Assembly (NCBI RefSeq): GCF_018847975.1
Contig: NZ_CP072597.1
Location: 1,961,001-2,025,000 of the forward strand
Reading direction: 5' to 3'
Origin: Lysobacter sp. K5869
GTDB lineage: Bacteria; Pseudomonadota; Gammaproteobacteria; Xanthomonadales; Xanthomonadaceae
DNA length: 64,000 bases
The notes below the pieces were generated by a model. The model did not search any database and had not been told where the DNA came from. It was given only the letters and a program-made list of their open reading frames with translations. Shown here piece by piece: positions 34,912-44,477 of the stretch (positions are counted from its first letter, which is position 1; each line of letters starts with the position of its first letter). Both the position numbers and the translations under genes were made by a program.

Positions 34912-34920
34912 TTCCGCGAT

Positions 34921-35015
34921 CTCCCTGTAGGAGCGGCGTAAGCCGCGACCGCGACATCGCGCGTGCGACGCAGGCCGGATGTCGCGGTCGCGGCTTACGC
35001 CGCTCCTACAGGGAG
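34921..35015. repeat. Interspersed palindrome copy 3 (longest perfect arms)
   Basis: Two perfectly complementary 38-bp arms, 34921-34958 (starting CTCCCTGTAGGAGCGGCGTA) and 34978-35015, enclose a 19-bp centre. It sits between convergent genes and could fold into a very stable hairpin in either transcript. Confidence 0.9.
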
Positions 35016-35026
35016 CGATCGAGGCA

Positions 35027-35440
35027 TCAGCCTTGCGCTTGCTGCATTTCCTCGAAGCCCTGCGCGACCTTCTGCACGTCCTCGGGGAAATCGCCCATCT
35101 CCATGATCTGCCGCACTTCGATGGTCTCGTTGTCCGAACCCGGGCAACGCTGCGCCCATGCGATCGCTTCCTCGCGCGAGCCGACTTCGATCACCCAAAA
35201 GCCGCCGAGCACTTCCTTGGCTTCCGGGAACGGCCCGTCGGTCACCCGCGGCTTGCCGCCGCGGAAGCTCACCCGCGCGCCCATCGACGGCGGGTGCAGG
35301 CCTTCCAGCGAGCGCAGCACGCCGGCGGCCTGCAGGGTGTAGTTGTATTCCATCATCGCCGCGACCTGCTCGGCGCTGGGCAGGGCGCCGGGTTCGGCCG
35401 ATTCGTAGCCCTGGGGGATCATCAGCATCATGAAACGCAT
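35027..35440 (-). CDS. YCII/DGPF-domain protein
   Basis: The 137-residue protein begins MRFMMLMIPQ and contains VTDGPFPEAKEVLGGFWVIEV, the DGPF signature of the YCII-related family (dimeric alpha-beta barrel). GGAG lies before the ATG. Such proteins are often linked to ECF sigma factors, but none is adjacent here. Function unknown. Confidence 0.85.
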   Translation of the reverse strand: MRFMMLMIPQGYESAEPGALPSAEQVAAMMEYNYTLQAAGVLRSLEGLHPPSMGARVSFRGGKPRVTDGPFPEAKEVLGGFWVIEVGSREEAIAWAQRCPGSDNETIEVRQIMEMGDFPEDVQKVAQGFEEMQQAQG

Positions 35441-35678
35441 GGCGGTTCTCCGGTTAGTGGTGGGGAAGGGACGGGATTCGGCCGCTTCTGTCATAGCGAC
35501 GAACCGGGACGGCCGGAATCGACACGCCGCCGCGATTCTTTTGCGATTCTCGTGCGAACGGACGTATCGCGGGCGCCGCGGAACTGAATCGCGTCTGTCT
35601 TGCGCGCGCCGCCCCCTGCCGGGAACCGCCCCGGCCTTGCTTACCATCCCCGCTTCATTGACCTAGTCGGGGGCGGTG

Positions 35679-36752
35679 ATGGGCGCGGCACGCGGGAACT
35701 TGGGCCGGACTTCCGGCGCGGCGATGGTACTGGCCTTGGCGGCGGTTTCGGCCGGCGCGGCCTTGGCGGCCGGCGCACCGGCCAAACCCGGCGCGCGCAA
35801 GCCGCGGCCGGCGCCGGACGCCAGCTTGGACGTCTACGCCGAACCCGGCGAGCGCATCGACATCGGCGGCGGCCGCAAGCTCAACCTGCGCTGCAGCGGC
35901 GAGGGCGGGCTCACCGTGTTGCTGGAGGCCGGTTTCGGCGCCGACTCCCTGGTCTGGGCCAAATCGCAGCCGCAGATCGCCCAGCACAACCGGGTCTGTT
36001 CCTACGACCGCGCCGGCCTGGGCTTCAGCGACGGCGGCCCGCTGCCGCGCGATCTCAAGGCCGATGTCGCCGATCTGCACGCGCTGATCGAGGCGGCCGA
36101 TCTGGACACGCCGCTGATCCTGGTCGGCCATTCCTACGGCAGCCAGGTCGCGCGCCGTTACGACGAGCTCTATCCCAAGCAGGTCGCCGCGCTGGTGCTG
36201 GTCGACCCGCCCGAGCAGAACGTCGGCGAGTTCTCCGCCTCCTACGCCAAGACCGAAGCCGACATGGCGCCGCGCATGCTGGCGATGTACCGCGGCTGCG
36301 AACAGGGCGCGCGCGAAGGCCGGCTGGCCGCGGCGCGGCCGCCGTCGGATCTGAAGAACTGCCTGCGGCCGCCGAACCCGAACTACAGCGACAAGTTGAA
36401 CGCCTCGATCCGCGCCTGGCGCTCCAAGCCGGCGTTTTGGGAAACGGTGATTTCCGGCTCGCAAGATCGCTTGTCGCTGTACGGCGGCGGTGTGCCCAAG
36501 AGCGAGCGCCACGACGGCAAGCCGGTGATCGTGCTCAGCGCCGACCAACCCTATGCCGGCGCGCCCGCCGACGACCTCAAGGCGCTGCTGGCCGCGCGCG
36601 AGCAGACCCATATGGCGCTGATCGGCACCTCGCGCTACGCCAAGCGCGTGACCATCGCCGACAGCTCGCACGACATCCCCAACGACCAGCCGGCGGCGCC
36701 GGCGATCGCGGTGTTCGAGGCGATGGAGATGCGCAAGCAGATCGGCCGCTGA
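35679..36752 (+). CDS. Exported alpha/beta hydrolase
   Basis: The 357-residue protein has an N-terminal hydrophobic segment with an Ala-rich signal peptide. The alpha/beta-hydrolase core includes TVLLEAGFGADSLVW (oxyanion region), YDRAGLGFSD, the nucleophile elbow VGHSYGSQVARRY (Ser), and a late SSHDIPNDQP with the catalytic His. An insertion with two Cys (YRGCEQG and LKNCLRP) may form a disulfide in the lid. The ATG at 35679 follows a GTG at 35676 in the same frame. Substrate unknown. Confidence 0.82.
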   Translation: MGAARGNLGRTSGAAMVLALAAVSAGAALAAGAPAKPGARKPRPAPDASLDVYAEPGERIDIGGGRKLNLRCSGEGGLTVLLEAGFGADSLVWAKSQPQIAQHNRVCSYDRAGLGFSDGGPLPRDLKADVADLHALIEAADLDTPLILVGHSYGSQVARRYDELYPKQVAALVLVDPPEQNVGEFSASYAKTEADMAPRMLAMYRGCEQGAREGRLAAARPPSDLKNCLRPPNPNYSDKLNASIRAWRSKPAFWETVISGSQDRLSLYGGGVPKSERHDGKPVIVLSADQPYAGAPADDLKALLAAREQTHMALIGTSRYAKRVTIADSSHDIPNDQPAAPAIAVFEAMEMRKQIGR

Positions 36753-36964
36753 GGCCGTGGCGGACCCGCCGTCCGCTTTGCCGCATCGGATGGAAAAGCA
36801 GCGGGCGCGAGCGCGCTTGCGCCGGAATGGCCGCTGTCGGCCTTTATTTCGCGCCCCATCGCTCACACTTCCTTACCGCGACGGGCCGGAAGATCGCCTG
36901 TCCCGCGGCGCCGGCGACCGGCGTCGCGTCAACGAACACCGCAAACGAAAGATCGGGAGACGAC

Positions 36965-37867
36965 ATGGAACTGGGCATGGTCGGCCTCGGGCGCATGGGC
37001 GCCAATATGGCCGAACGGTTGGTACGCGGCGGGCACAAGGTGGCGGGCTTCGATCCCGGCGCGGCGGCGCGCGAACAGGCCGCCGCGCGCGGCATCATTG
37101 CTGCGGCGTCGCTGAGCGAATTGATCGCCGCGCTGCCGGCGCCGCGCGCGGTATGGCTGATGGTCCCGGCCGGCGCGGTCGACGCGACCCTGGCCGAACT
37201 GCGGCCGCTGCTGGCGCCGGGCGACACGGTGATCGACGGCGGCAATTCCAACTACAAGGACACCGTGCGCCGCGCGGCCGAACTGCGCGCGCACGGCTTG
37301 CACTACGTGGATTCGGGCACCAGCGGCGGCGTGTGGGGCTTGCAGGAAGGCTACAGCCTGATGATCGGCGGCGAAGACGCCGCGGTCGAACGGCTGCGGC
37401 CGATCTTCGAGACGCTGGCGCCGGCGGCCGACCGCGGCTGGGGCCGGGTCGGGCCGAGCGGTTCGGGCCACTTCACCAAGATGATCCACAACGGCATCGA
37501 GTACGGAATGATGCAGGCCTACGCCGAAGGCTTCGCCATTCTCGGGCGCAAGGCCGAGTTCGGGCTGGACCTGCATCAGATCGCGCAGATCTGGCGCCAC
37601 GGCAGCGTGGTGCGTTCGTGGCTGCTCGACCTCAGCGCCGATGCGCTGGGCAAGAATCCGTCGCTGCAAGGCATCGCGCCGTACGTCGAGGATTCCGGCG
37701 AAGGCCGCTGGACCGTCGCCGAAGCCATCGATCTGAACGTGTCGGCGCCGGTGATCACCGCCTCGCTGATGGAGCGGCTGCGTTCGCGCGAGAAGGATTC
37801 CTTCGCCGACAAGCTGCTCGCGGCGATGCGCAACGAGTTCGGCGGGCACGCGATCCGCAAGGAGTGA
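36965..37867 (+). CDS. 6-phosphogluconate dehydrogenase, decarboxylating (short YqeC type)
   Basis: The 300-residue protein has an N-terminal GLGRMGANMAERL NAD(P)-binding motif, VIDGGNSNYKDT, DSGTSGGVWGLQEGYSLMIGG and HFTKMIHNGIEYGMMQ with catalytic Lys and Asn. Its length fits the short NAD-preferring GndA/YqeC class rather than the 470-residue enzyme. It oxidises 6-phosphogluconate to ribulose 5-phosphate and CO2. GGGAG precedes the ATG. Two hairpins follow the stop. Confidence 0.9.
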   Translation: MELGMVGLGRMGANMAERLVRGGHKVAGFDPGAAAREQAAARGIIAAASLSELIAALPAPRAVWLMVPAGAVDATLAELRPLLAPGDTVIDGGNSNYKDTVRRAAELRAHGLHYVDSGTSGGVWGLQEGYSLMIGGEDAAVERLRPIFETLAPAADRGWGRVGPSGSGHFTKMIHNGIEYGMMQAYAEGFAILGRKAEFGLDLHQIAQIWRHGSVVRSWLLDLSADALGKNPSLQGIAPYVEDSGEGRWTVAEAIDLNVSAPVITASLMERLRSREKDSFADKLLAAMRNEFGGHAIRKE

Positions 37868-38436
37868 CCGTCGCCGGGGCCGTCGCGCTGGCGGCGGCCC
37901 GGGCGATGCGCGTCGCGGCCTTCGCGCCCGGCGCCTTTGGATCCGCCGCGCGATGCGGCGGATCGCGGCGGGCCGATGCGCCCGCCGCATCGACGCGGAG
38001 GCGAAGCTTCGCGCCCGAGTCCTTCGATCCGGGCGACGCGATCGCCGAGCCCGGCGCGTCCTAAGCGAGGCCCACGGCGCGCAACGCCCGCCGACCGCGC
38101 GCCGCGCCTCATCCGAACCACAACCGCCGGCACCCGTATACCGCGACCTCGCGCGCCCCGATTACGACGTTGGTCGATCTGCGAACCCGCGCAGCTGCAT
38201 TCATGCATGCGATGACGGCGGTCGCGCTTTGCCGTGGCCGCCCGCGCTAGCCTGCTTGCGCCCGCGGCGCCGAAGCATGCGCGTCGCCGCGGACGTCCAC
38301 GACCGCGCGCGCTGCACCGCGCTTGCCGCGCCGCACCGATCCTCTCCTCGCCGCCGTCGCGGCGCGGGCGCCACGCGCCCGCGCGCGCCGCCGCCTGCGC
38401 GGTCGCCCACCGACCTTCCTCTAGCGGAGACTTCCC
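37868..38436. other. 569-bp region without a supported gene
   Basis: Just after gnd are two perfect hairpins: GATCCGCCGC/GCGGCGGATC (37940-37949 and 37955-37964) and GCGGCGGGC/GCCCGCCGC (37965-37973 and 37980-37988). They have no T-run. The rest is GC-rich with only poor-scoring open frames. The GH8 promoter should lie near the end, but no clear one was seen; TCTAGCGGAGAC before the ATG gives a ribosome site. Confidence 0.45.
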
Positions 38437-39681
38437 ATGCACCACGCCACCGCCTTACCGCGCCGCGGCCTCAAAGTCCTGACCCTGGTCCTGGCCACCG
38501 CCGCTGCGCTCGCCGCCTCGCTCGCCGCGCAGGCCGCGCCGAACTATCCCTTCGGCAGCCACCGTCAGGCTTATGTCAGCGGCACGCTCAGTCCGAGCGT
38601 CGGCCGCGCTTCGGCCGATCAGTCCACCGCCTCGTTCTACCGCGCGTGGAAGCAGCGTTATCTGGTCGCGGGCTGCAAGGCCGGCGACTACCGGGTCAAG
38701 GCCTCCACCTCCGATGCGTACGTGGTTTCGGAAGGGCAGGGCTACGGCATGCTCATCACGGTGATGATGGCCGGCAACGATCCCGACGCGCAGGCGCTGT
38801 TCGACGGCTTGCACCGCTACAACCGCGCCCATCCCAGCGTCAACGATCCCGATCTGTTGGCCTGGGCGCAGGACTCGGCGTGCAAGAACGTCGAAGGCGC
38901 CGACTCGGCCACCGACGGCGACCTCGACATCGCCTACGCGTTGCTGCTCGCCGACCTGCAATGGGGATCGGGCGGTTCGATCAACTATTTGTCCGAAGCG
39001 CGCAAGGTCATCGCCGCGATCCGCCGCAGCAACATCAATCCCAACACCAAGCTGACCAACCTCGGCGACTGGGTCGACAGCGGCTCGCCGAACTTCTACA
39101 ACGCCACGCGCAGCTCGGACTGGATGCTCGGCCACTTCCGCGGCTTCGCTTCCAAGCTCGGCGACAGCTACTGGACCGGCGTGCTCGACGCGCACCAGAC
39201 CCTGATCGGCAAGATGCAGGGCAGCTACGCGCCGAACACCGGCCTGCTGCCGGACTTCATCGTCAACACCCACTCCACGGCCAAGCCGGCGCCGGCGAAC
39301 TTCCTGGAAGCCGACACCGACGGCTGGTATTCGTGGAACGCCGGCCGGGTGCCGTGGCGCATCGGCATCGACGCCGCGGTCAGCGGCGACAGCCGCTCGC
39401 GCGCCGCCGCGCGCAAGCTCAGCCAGTGGATGCGCGGCAAGGCCGGCAACACGCCGAACAACATCCGCAGCGGCTACAAGCTCGACGGCACGGTGACGGA
39501 AAACTACAACAGCAGCTTCTTCACCGCGCCGTTCGGCGTCGCCGCCACGGTCGATACCGATCAAGCCTGGCTCGACAAGCTGTGGACCTACATGGCCAAC
39601 GGCGGCACCAGCGATTACTACGGCGACAGCGTCAAGCTGCTGTCGATGCTGGCGGTGTCCAACAACTGGCTCAAGCCCTGA
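38437..39681 (+). CDS. Glycoside hydrolase family 8 enzyme, secreted
   Basis: The 414-residue protein has a signal peptide ending AQA before Ala. The (alpha/alpha)6 GH8 hallmark is VVSEGQGYGMLITVMM, with Glu99 as the general acid. ATDGDLDIAYALLLAD follows, with the Asp residues of the catalytic base region, and later GLLPDFIV and YSWNAGRVPWRI. GH8 members cut cellulose, chitosan, lichenan or xylan with inversion; the substrate cannot be read from the sequence. It fits the lytic lifestyle of Lysobacter. Confidence 0.88.
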   Translation: MHHATALPRRGLKVLTLVLATAAALAASLAAQAAPNYPFGSHRQAYVSGTLSPSVGRASADQSTASFYRAWKQRYLVAGCKAGDYRVKASTSDAYVVSEGQGYGMLITVMMAGNDPDAQALFDGLHRYNRAHPSVNDPDLLAWAQDSACKNVEGADSATDGDLDIAYALLLADLQWGSGGSINYLSEARKVIAAIRRSNINPNTKLTNLGDWVDSGSPNFYNATRSSDWMLGHFRGFASKLGDSYWTGVLDAHQTLIGKMQGSYAPNTGLLPDFIVNTHSTAKPAPANFLEADTDGWYSWNAGRVPWRIGIDAAVSGDSRSRAAARKLSQWMRGKAGNTPNNIRSGYKLDGTVTENYNSSFFTAPFGVAATVDTDQAWLDKLWTYMANGGTSDYYGDSVKLLSMLAVSNNWLKP

Positions 39682-39956
39682 TCCAGGACGAAGCGACCGG
39701 CCCGCGCGCGTCGCGGGCCGGTTCGCGGCGCTCATGTCAAGCGCCCGAGTCGGCAAAGTTTTGACAGGTCGCCTAGGTCGAAAGTCTATGGAGTTGTGCC
39801 GCCCGTCTCTTTTAGGATCGGCGTTCCGGTCGCGTTGGGGAACGCGCCGCAACGCGGTTCCCCGTGCGGTTCCGGCATCAACCAATGGAAGCGAGCGGGC
39901 CGTTGCGGCCCGATCCTGCGGCCTTCGCGGCCGCCATCGACGAGGCATAGGGAGCC

Positions 39957-40448
39957 ATGCGCAAGATCGAGTCGAAACCGTTCTTTACCTTGAGCAAGTG
40001 CGTGGCCGGCCTGATGTTGGCGGGCGTTTGCGCGGTCGCGTCCGCGGCCGGCGAGCCCAAGCCCTTCGACAGCGCCAGCGTGCTCGAACAGCAGAAGCAG
40101 ATCCGCAGCGATGTCGACGCGGGCCGCGGCGACTACGCCAAGCTCGAACCGGCCAAGCGCGACGAACTGCGCACGCGCCAGGATCGTCTCGGCCAGCTGC
40201 TGCAGGGCCGCAGCTACGATCAACTGAGCCCGTCCGAGCGCGATCAGGCGCATCAGGATCTGGCGTGGATCGGTCAGGCCGGCGGCACCGCGACCGCGTC
40301 GGCCGAGCCCGAGGAAAAGGTGGTTTGCCAGCGCGTGCGCTCGATCGGTTCCAACCGCATCGAGAAGGTGTGCAAGAGCGTCTCGCAGCGACGCGAAGAG
40401 CAGAAGAACCGGGTCGAACCGCAGCTCGAGCGTCCCGGCATTCGCTGA
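39957..40448 (+). CDS. Exported hypothetical protein
   Basis: The 163-residue protein has a signal peptide ending ASA before Ala. The charged helical mature region (VLEQQKQIRSDVDAGRGDYA, LSPSERDQAHQDLAW) ends in two Cys (KVVCQRVRSIGSNRIEKVCK) that may pair. GGGAG precedes the ATG. This conserved-looking Xanthomonadaceae protein has no function known to me. Confidence 0.65.
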   Translation: MRKIESKPFFTLSKCVAGLMLAGVCAVASAAGEPKPFDSASVLEQQKQIRSDVDAGRGDYAKLEPAKRDELRTRQDRLGQLLQGRSYDQLSPSERDQAHQDLAWIGQAGGTATASAEPEEKVVCQRVRSIGSNRIEKVCKSVSQRREEQKNRVEPQLERPGIR

Positions 40449-40546
40449 GCGCCGTCGACCGCGCGGCGGCAGCCGCGCGCGCGATCTCCGCTACAACGCC
40501 CGAACCGGCGCCGCGCAGCCTTCGCCGCGCGGCGCCCGCGACCGGC

Positions 40547-40738
40547 TCAGTCGCAACAACGGCACGGCTGCCCATTGCCGGGGCTCCACCCCGGCAACCC
40601 GCCGCAGCGGTCCTGGCAGACTTTCATGCTGCACAGCGCCTTGTCCGGCGGCGCCGACGAGGCGGCCTGGACGCCGAACCCGAATCCGAACGCGGCCAGC
40701 GCGAGCGCGGCCAGCCAGCCATACGACTTGCGTTTCAT
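40547..40738 (-). CDS. Small secreted Cys-rich peptide
   Basis: The 63-residue product has a signal peptide of about 25 residues (ends VQA) and a 38-residue mature part with six Cys at 36, 41, 45, 59, 61 and 62 (ALCSMKVCQDRCGG, QPCRCCD), enough for three disulfides. GGGAG on the minus strand lies before the ATG. The short disulfide-rich form is reminiscent of secreted peptides or small inhibitors; it is not recognised. Confidence 0.6.
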   Translation of the reverse strand: MKRKSYGWLAALALAAFGFGFGVQAASSAPPDKALCSMKVCQDRCGGLPGWSPGNGQPCRCCD

Positions 40739-40932
40739 GCGCGATTCTCCCGAAGTGGCGAACGACGCGGGCGCGGCCCGCGTCGCCGGCACTGTAGGCG
40801 CGCGGCCGCGGCGCGGACCGCGACCGCGTCACCGAACGCGCGCGGGGTGACAGTTGTAAGCGCCGCGCACCGCGCGCGCCGGCCGCGCCGGGCCTCGCGC
40901 TACACTGCGGTCTTTCCGCTGCCGCGTGCCGC

Positions 40933-41709
40933 ATGAATCCTCGCCGCCTCGCCATCGCCTTGGCGCTGCTCTTGGCCGGTTGCGCCAGCGCGCCGCCGCA
41001 CAACCCGCTCGCGCAATGGCGCGGTTCGCCCAACTTCAACGAGCGGCGCGCGCAGCTGATCGTGCTGCACCACACCCAGATGGACAGCGTGCAGGAGGCC
41101 TTGCGCACCCTGCAGACCGCGAATTCGCAGGGCAAGGTCAGCGCGCACTATCTGATCGGCGAGGACGGGCGCATCTATCAGCTCGTCGCCGAGGATCGGC
41201 GCGCGTGGCACGCCGGCGCCGGCAGTTGGGGCGATGTGTCGGATCTGAATTCGGCGTCGATCGGGATCGAACTCGACAACGACGGCAACGAACCGTTCGC
41301 CGAGGCGCAGCTGCAAAGCTTGCTGCGTTTGCTCGAGGATCTGACCAAGCGCCTGGGCTTGCCGCGGCAGGCGATCCTCGCCCACGGCGATCTCGCGCCG
41401 GGCCGCAAGAGCGATCCCAGCGTGCAGTTCCCGTGGAAGCGCTTGGCCGACGCCGGTTTCGGCCTGTGGCCGCGCGAACCGCTGGCCGCGCCGCCGCCGG
41501 GTTTCGATGCGTGGGCGGCGTTGCGCTTGATCGGCTACGACCTGCGCGATCCCGGCGCCGCGTTGGCCTCGTTCCACCGCCGCTTCCGCGGCAACGAAGC
41601 GCGCGAGTGGCAGCCCGGCGACGCCGAGGTGCTGTACGACTTGCAGCGGCAGTTGGTGGCCTTGCCCGAAGGCGCGCCGGCGCCGCTGCCCGCGCCGCCG
41701 TTGCGTTGA
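40933..41709 (+). CDS. N-acetylmuramoyl-L-alanine amidase, lipoprotein (AmiD/AmpD-like)
   Basis: The 258-residue protein has a lipobox LAGC (Cys17) and an amidase_2 domain: LIVLHHTQMDS (zinc His), AHYLIGEDGRIYQLV, AWHAGAGSWGD, SIGIELDN (Glu), and LAHGDLAPGRKSDPS with His and Asp. It ends in a helical peptidoglycan-binding-like tail. It should cut the bond between muramic acid and the stem peptide at the outer membrane. A -10-like TACACT is at 40901; no Shine-Dalgarno is evident. Confidence 0.87.
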   Translation: MNPRRLAIALALLLAGCASAPPHNPLAQWRGSPNFNERRAQLIVLHHTQMDSVQEALRTLQTANSQGKVSAHYLIGEDGRIYQLVAEDRRAWHAGAGSWGDVSDLNSASIGIELDNDGNEPFAEAQLQSLLRLLEDLTKRLGLPRQAILAHGDLAPGRKSDPSVQFPWKRLADAGFGLWPREPLAAPPPGFDAWAALRLIGYDLRDPGAALASFHRRFRGNEAREWQPGDAEVLYDLQRQLVALPEGAPAPLPAPPLR

Positions 41710-41830
41710 CGACTGCGTGGCGGCCGCATCGGGGAGCGCGCGCGACCTCGTTTCAGCCGATGCGCTTTCATGAGATGCGACGCGGCGGTCCGAGCCGAAG
41801 CATCGAAATCGCCGCCGGCTCACGACGGTT

Positions 41831-42406
41831 TCAAGCCGCCGCCTCGTACGGCATCGCCTCGCGCGCATCGCGCAAGGCCAGCGCCCACCAACGCAAGCGC
41901 GCCAGCGCGACGTCCATCGCCTGATGCACCGCCTGCGGCTCGCGCAACTCGCCGTCGGGCCCGAACTGGCGCCACGCATGGGCGAGGCAAACGCAATCGC
42001 GCAGCGTCGCCGCATGCAGTTCGCCGAACACCTGGCGCAATTGCTCGATCGCGCGCAGGCCGCCGGAGCTGGCGCCATAACTCACGAACGCCACCGGCTT
42101 GGCCCGCCACGGTTCGTAGCACGCGTCGATCAGCGCCTTCAGCGGCGCCGGATAGCCGTGGTTGTACTCGGGCGTGACGATCAGGAACGCATCGGCCGCG
42201 TGCAGGCGCTGGCGCAGTTGCTGCAACTGCGCCTCGTCGGCGCGGCTGGGGGTGCCGGACAGCGGCCACTGCGCCGGATCGATCAGATCGGTATCGAAAC
42301 CGCCGTAACGGGCGACGCGGCGCTGCGCCCACGCGCCGACCACGTCGCAGAAACGGCCTTCGCGCGCGCTGCCGTAGACCAGCGCGAGGCGGAGATTGGA
42401 AGCCAT
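41831..42406 (-). CDS. NADPH-dependent FMN reductase family protein
   Basis: The 191-residue flavodoxin-like protein has LALVYGSAREGRFCDVVGAW (FMN phosphate loop), FLIVTPEYNHGYPAPLKALID (flavin-binding PEYNxGYP) and FVSYGASSGGLRA. It reduces FMN or quinone-like substrates with NADPH. No neighbour indicates a pathway. It is convergent with the amidase gene. Confidence 0.87.
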   Translation of the reverse strand: MASNLRLALVYGSAREGRFCDVVGAWAQRRVARYGGFDTDLIDPAQWPLSGTPSRADEAQLQQLRQRLHAADAFLIVTPEYNHGYPAPLKALIDACYEPWRAKPVAFVSYGASSGGLRAIEQLRQVFGELHAATLRDCVCLAHAWRQFGPDGELREPQAVHQAMDVALARLRWWALALRDAREAMPYEAAA

Positions 42407-42486
42407 GAGCGCAATCCTGCTGGAAATTCCCGGCAGGCTAAGACCTAAGCTTTACTTGAGGTCAAGCGAGGGCTTGCCCGAAGCCT

Positions 42487-42573
42487 CTGTAGGAGCGACG
42501 CGAGTCGCGACCGCGACATCGCGCCTGCGACGCAAGCGAGGTTTCGCGGTCGCGACTCGCGTCGCTCCTACAG
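42487..42573. repeat. Interspersed palindrome copy 4, GACGC variant
   Basis: Perfect 30-bp arms lie at 42487-42516 (start CTGTAGGAGCGACGCGAGTC) and 42544-42573. The arms carry GACGCGAGTC where copies 1, 3 and 5 carry GGCG(T/C)(A/G)AGCC, with compensating changes on both sides. Confidence 0.88.
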
Positions 42574-42597
42574 GCAGCGGCCGCGGCTATCGCGCGA

Positions 42598-43956
42598 TCA
42601 CGCCGCCGCGTCCGCCGCCGGCTTACGCCGCAACTTGTAGATCACCCCGCCCACCAACAGCGCGATCGCCGCGGCGATCAGATTCTGCGCGCTGGCGCTG
42701 GCCAGCAGCCCCAGCGACAGCACGATCGCGGCGATCGGAATCAGCGGCCCGCCCGGCAGATGCAGCGCGCCTTCGCGGCCGTGATGGCGCTTTTGCAGCA
42801 CCAGCACCGACACCGCGGTGCCGATGTAGGTGCACAGCCGCGCCACCACCGACAGCAGCGCGAGCTGCTGGAACGAACCGGTCAGCGCCAGCACCAGCGC
42901 GATCGCGCCGAGGAACAGCACCGCCCGCGCCGGGGTGTGGAAGCGCGGGTGGATCTGGCCCAGCGCGCGCGGCCCGTAGCCGTCGCGCGACAACGCCAGC
43001 AAGTAGCGCGGCCCCATCATCACCGTGTTGCTGTTGGTGCCCAGGATCGAAATCGCCGCGCCGACGGTCAGCACCAGCGCCAGGCCGGTGCCGCTGAAAT
43101 GCGCGGCGGCTTCGGCCAGCGGACTGCTGGAGGCGGCGATGCCCGGCAGCGTGCCCAGCGCGACCAATTGCACGGTGAAATAGACGATGGTGACGATCAC
43201 GATCATCGTCAGCAGCGCGAACGGCACGTCGCGGCGCGGGTTGCGGTACTCGCCGGCGGCGGCCGGCAGGTTCTCGAAGCCGGCGTAGGCGAACAGCAGC
43301 AACAGCGCGGCTTCGCCGAGGTGATCCATCGGCATCGGCGCATCGCTGTGCAGCAGCGAGGAATCGAAATAGAACGCGCCGATGGCGACGAACAGCACCA
43401 GCGGCACCAGCTTGCCGATCGCCAGCGCGACGCCGGCGCGCGCGGCGGTGCGCACGCCCAACACGTTGATCAGCACCAGCAAGCCGAGCGAACCGGCGAC
43501 GATGAACACCCGCGCCGGCCCACCCTTGGCCGCCGGCCAGAACAGCGCCACCGCTTCGGCCAAGCCGTTGCTGAGCGAGGCGGCAGTGGAGATGCGCGTC
43601 ACCAGCAGCATCCAGCCGACCTCGAAGCCGGCGAACGGCCCGAAGGCTTCGCGCGCGTACAGGTAACCGCCGCCGGGCTGATCGAAATAGCTCGCGGCCT
43701 GCGCGTAGCACAGCACCAGCAGCGCCACGGCGAAGCCGGCCAGCAACACCGCCCACAAACTGGCGGGGCCGAGCAGCGCGGCGGCGGTGGCGGGCAACAG
43801 GTAAATGCCGCTGCCGATGACGTCGTTGATCGACAAGCCGACGATCTGCCAGCGGCTCACCGCGCGGACGGTGCCGCTGGAGCCGGGCTCGGAAGAGGGC
43901 GATGCGGAAACGGCAGGTGCGCGGACGGAAGTCGGCTCGCTCGACGGCTGGCTCAA
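42598..43956 (-). CDS. APC-superfamily amino acid permease
   Basis: The protein has about 12 transmembrane helices with APC signatures: IVGLSINDVIGSGIYLLP in helix 1, YFDQPGGGYLYAREAFGPF, and LLLLFAYAGFENLPAAAGEYRNPRRDVP in the middle. It imports or exchanges amino acids or related amines. The start is uncertain: I place it at a TTG (43956) with GAGGGG eight bases upstream, giving 452 residues with an unstructured Ser/Pro N terminus; the first helix begins about residue 35. There is no ATG in a good position. Confidence 0.8.
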   Translation of the reverse strand: MSQPSSEPTSVRAPAVSASPSSEPGSSGTVRAVSRWQIVGLSINDVIGSGIYLLPATAAALLGPASLWAVLLAGFAVALLVLCYAQAASYFDQPGGGYLYAREAFGPFAGFEVGWMLLVTRISTAASLSNGLAEAVALFWPAAKGGPARVFIVAGSLGLLVLINVLGVRTAARAGVALAIGKLVPLVLFVAIGAFYFDSSLLHSDAPMPMDHLGEAALLLLFAYAGFENLPAAAGEYRNPRRDVPFALLTMIVIVTIVYFTVQLVALGTLPGIAASSSPLAEAAAHFSGTGLALVLTVGAAISILGTNSNTVMMGPRYLLALSRDGYGPRALGQIHPRFHTPARAVLFLGAIALVLALTGSFQQLALLSVVARLCTYIGTAVSVLVLQKRHHGREGALHLPGGPLIPIAAIVLSLGLLASASAQNLIAAAIALLVGGVIYKLRRKPAADAAA

Positions 43957-44477
43957 AACGTTGTTCCCCTCGCTCGGTGGCGGACGGCGCGCGCAAGGGC
44001 GGCCGCGATGGGGCCACCTTAGTGCCAGCGCGGCGCCCACTGCAATGCGCACCGCGGCATGTGCGGCGGCGCGAACGCCCTAAGCGCGCCGTGCCGGGTT
44101 CGGACCTTAGCCGCGGCCGCTGAATCGGCCGCGTTCGTAAACGTTTTGTTGCGTTCAGCCGTGCCGCCGCCGCGCGGCGGGCGATTAGCGATTAAGCGAT
44201 CACGCTTTTCGCCGCGATCGCGTCGCGGCCTAACGCAGCGACGCCGCCGGCTGGTTAAAGAAACGTAGCCGCGCCGCCCGCGCCGCCGCTTTCGTTCATC
44301 GCGATGACGGCAGTGTGCAGCCCGTGCCGTCCCACTTCCCCTGCGGCACGAGCAGTCGGCCGCGGCTGCGGCGGTCCCCCGGTGTTCCCCCGCACCGCGC
44401 CGCAGCCGCGGTCGTGGCCAACACCGGCCGCGCCGCGACCCCGAGGCCCGGCCGAACAACCTGAGGTGCATGCTTCC
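43957..44477. promoter_or_regulatory. 521-bp gap with an upstream element shared with the EF-hand gene
   Basis: No gene is supported. Three blocks are shared in order with 50797-50944: TTCGTAAA.GTT.TGTTGC (44134), GCCTAACGC (44228) and TGGTTAA..AACGTAGC (44252-44269). The last two are 24 bases apart in both places. The element lies upstream of the small lipoprotein at 44478. It may be a common promoter/operator module or a mobile regulatory repeat. Confidence 0.6.

Noticed and set aside
44030..44477. A gene in the 44.0-44.5 kb gap
   Set aside because: Open frames here are short, have no ribosome site and cross the conserved upstream element.
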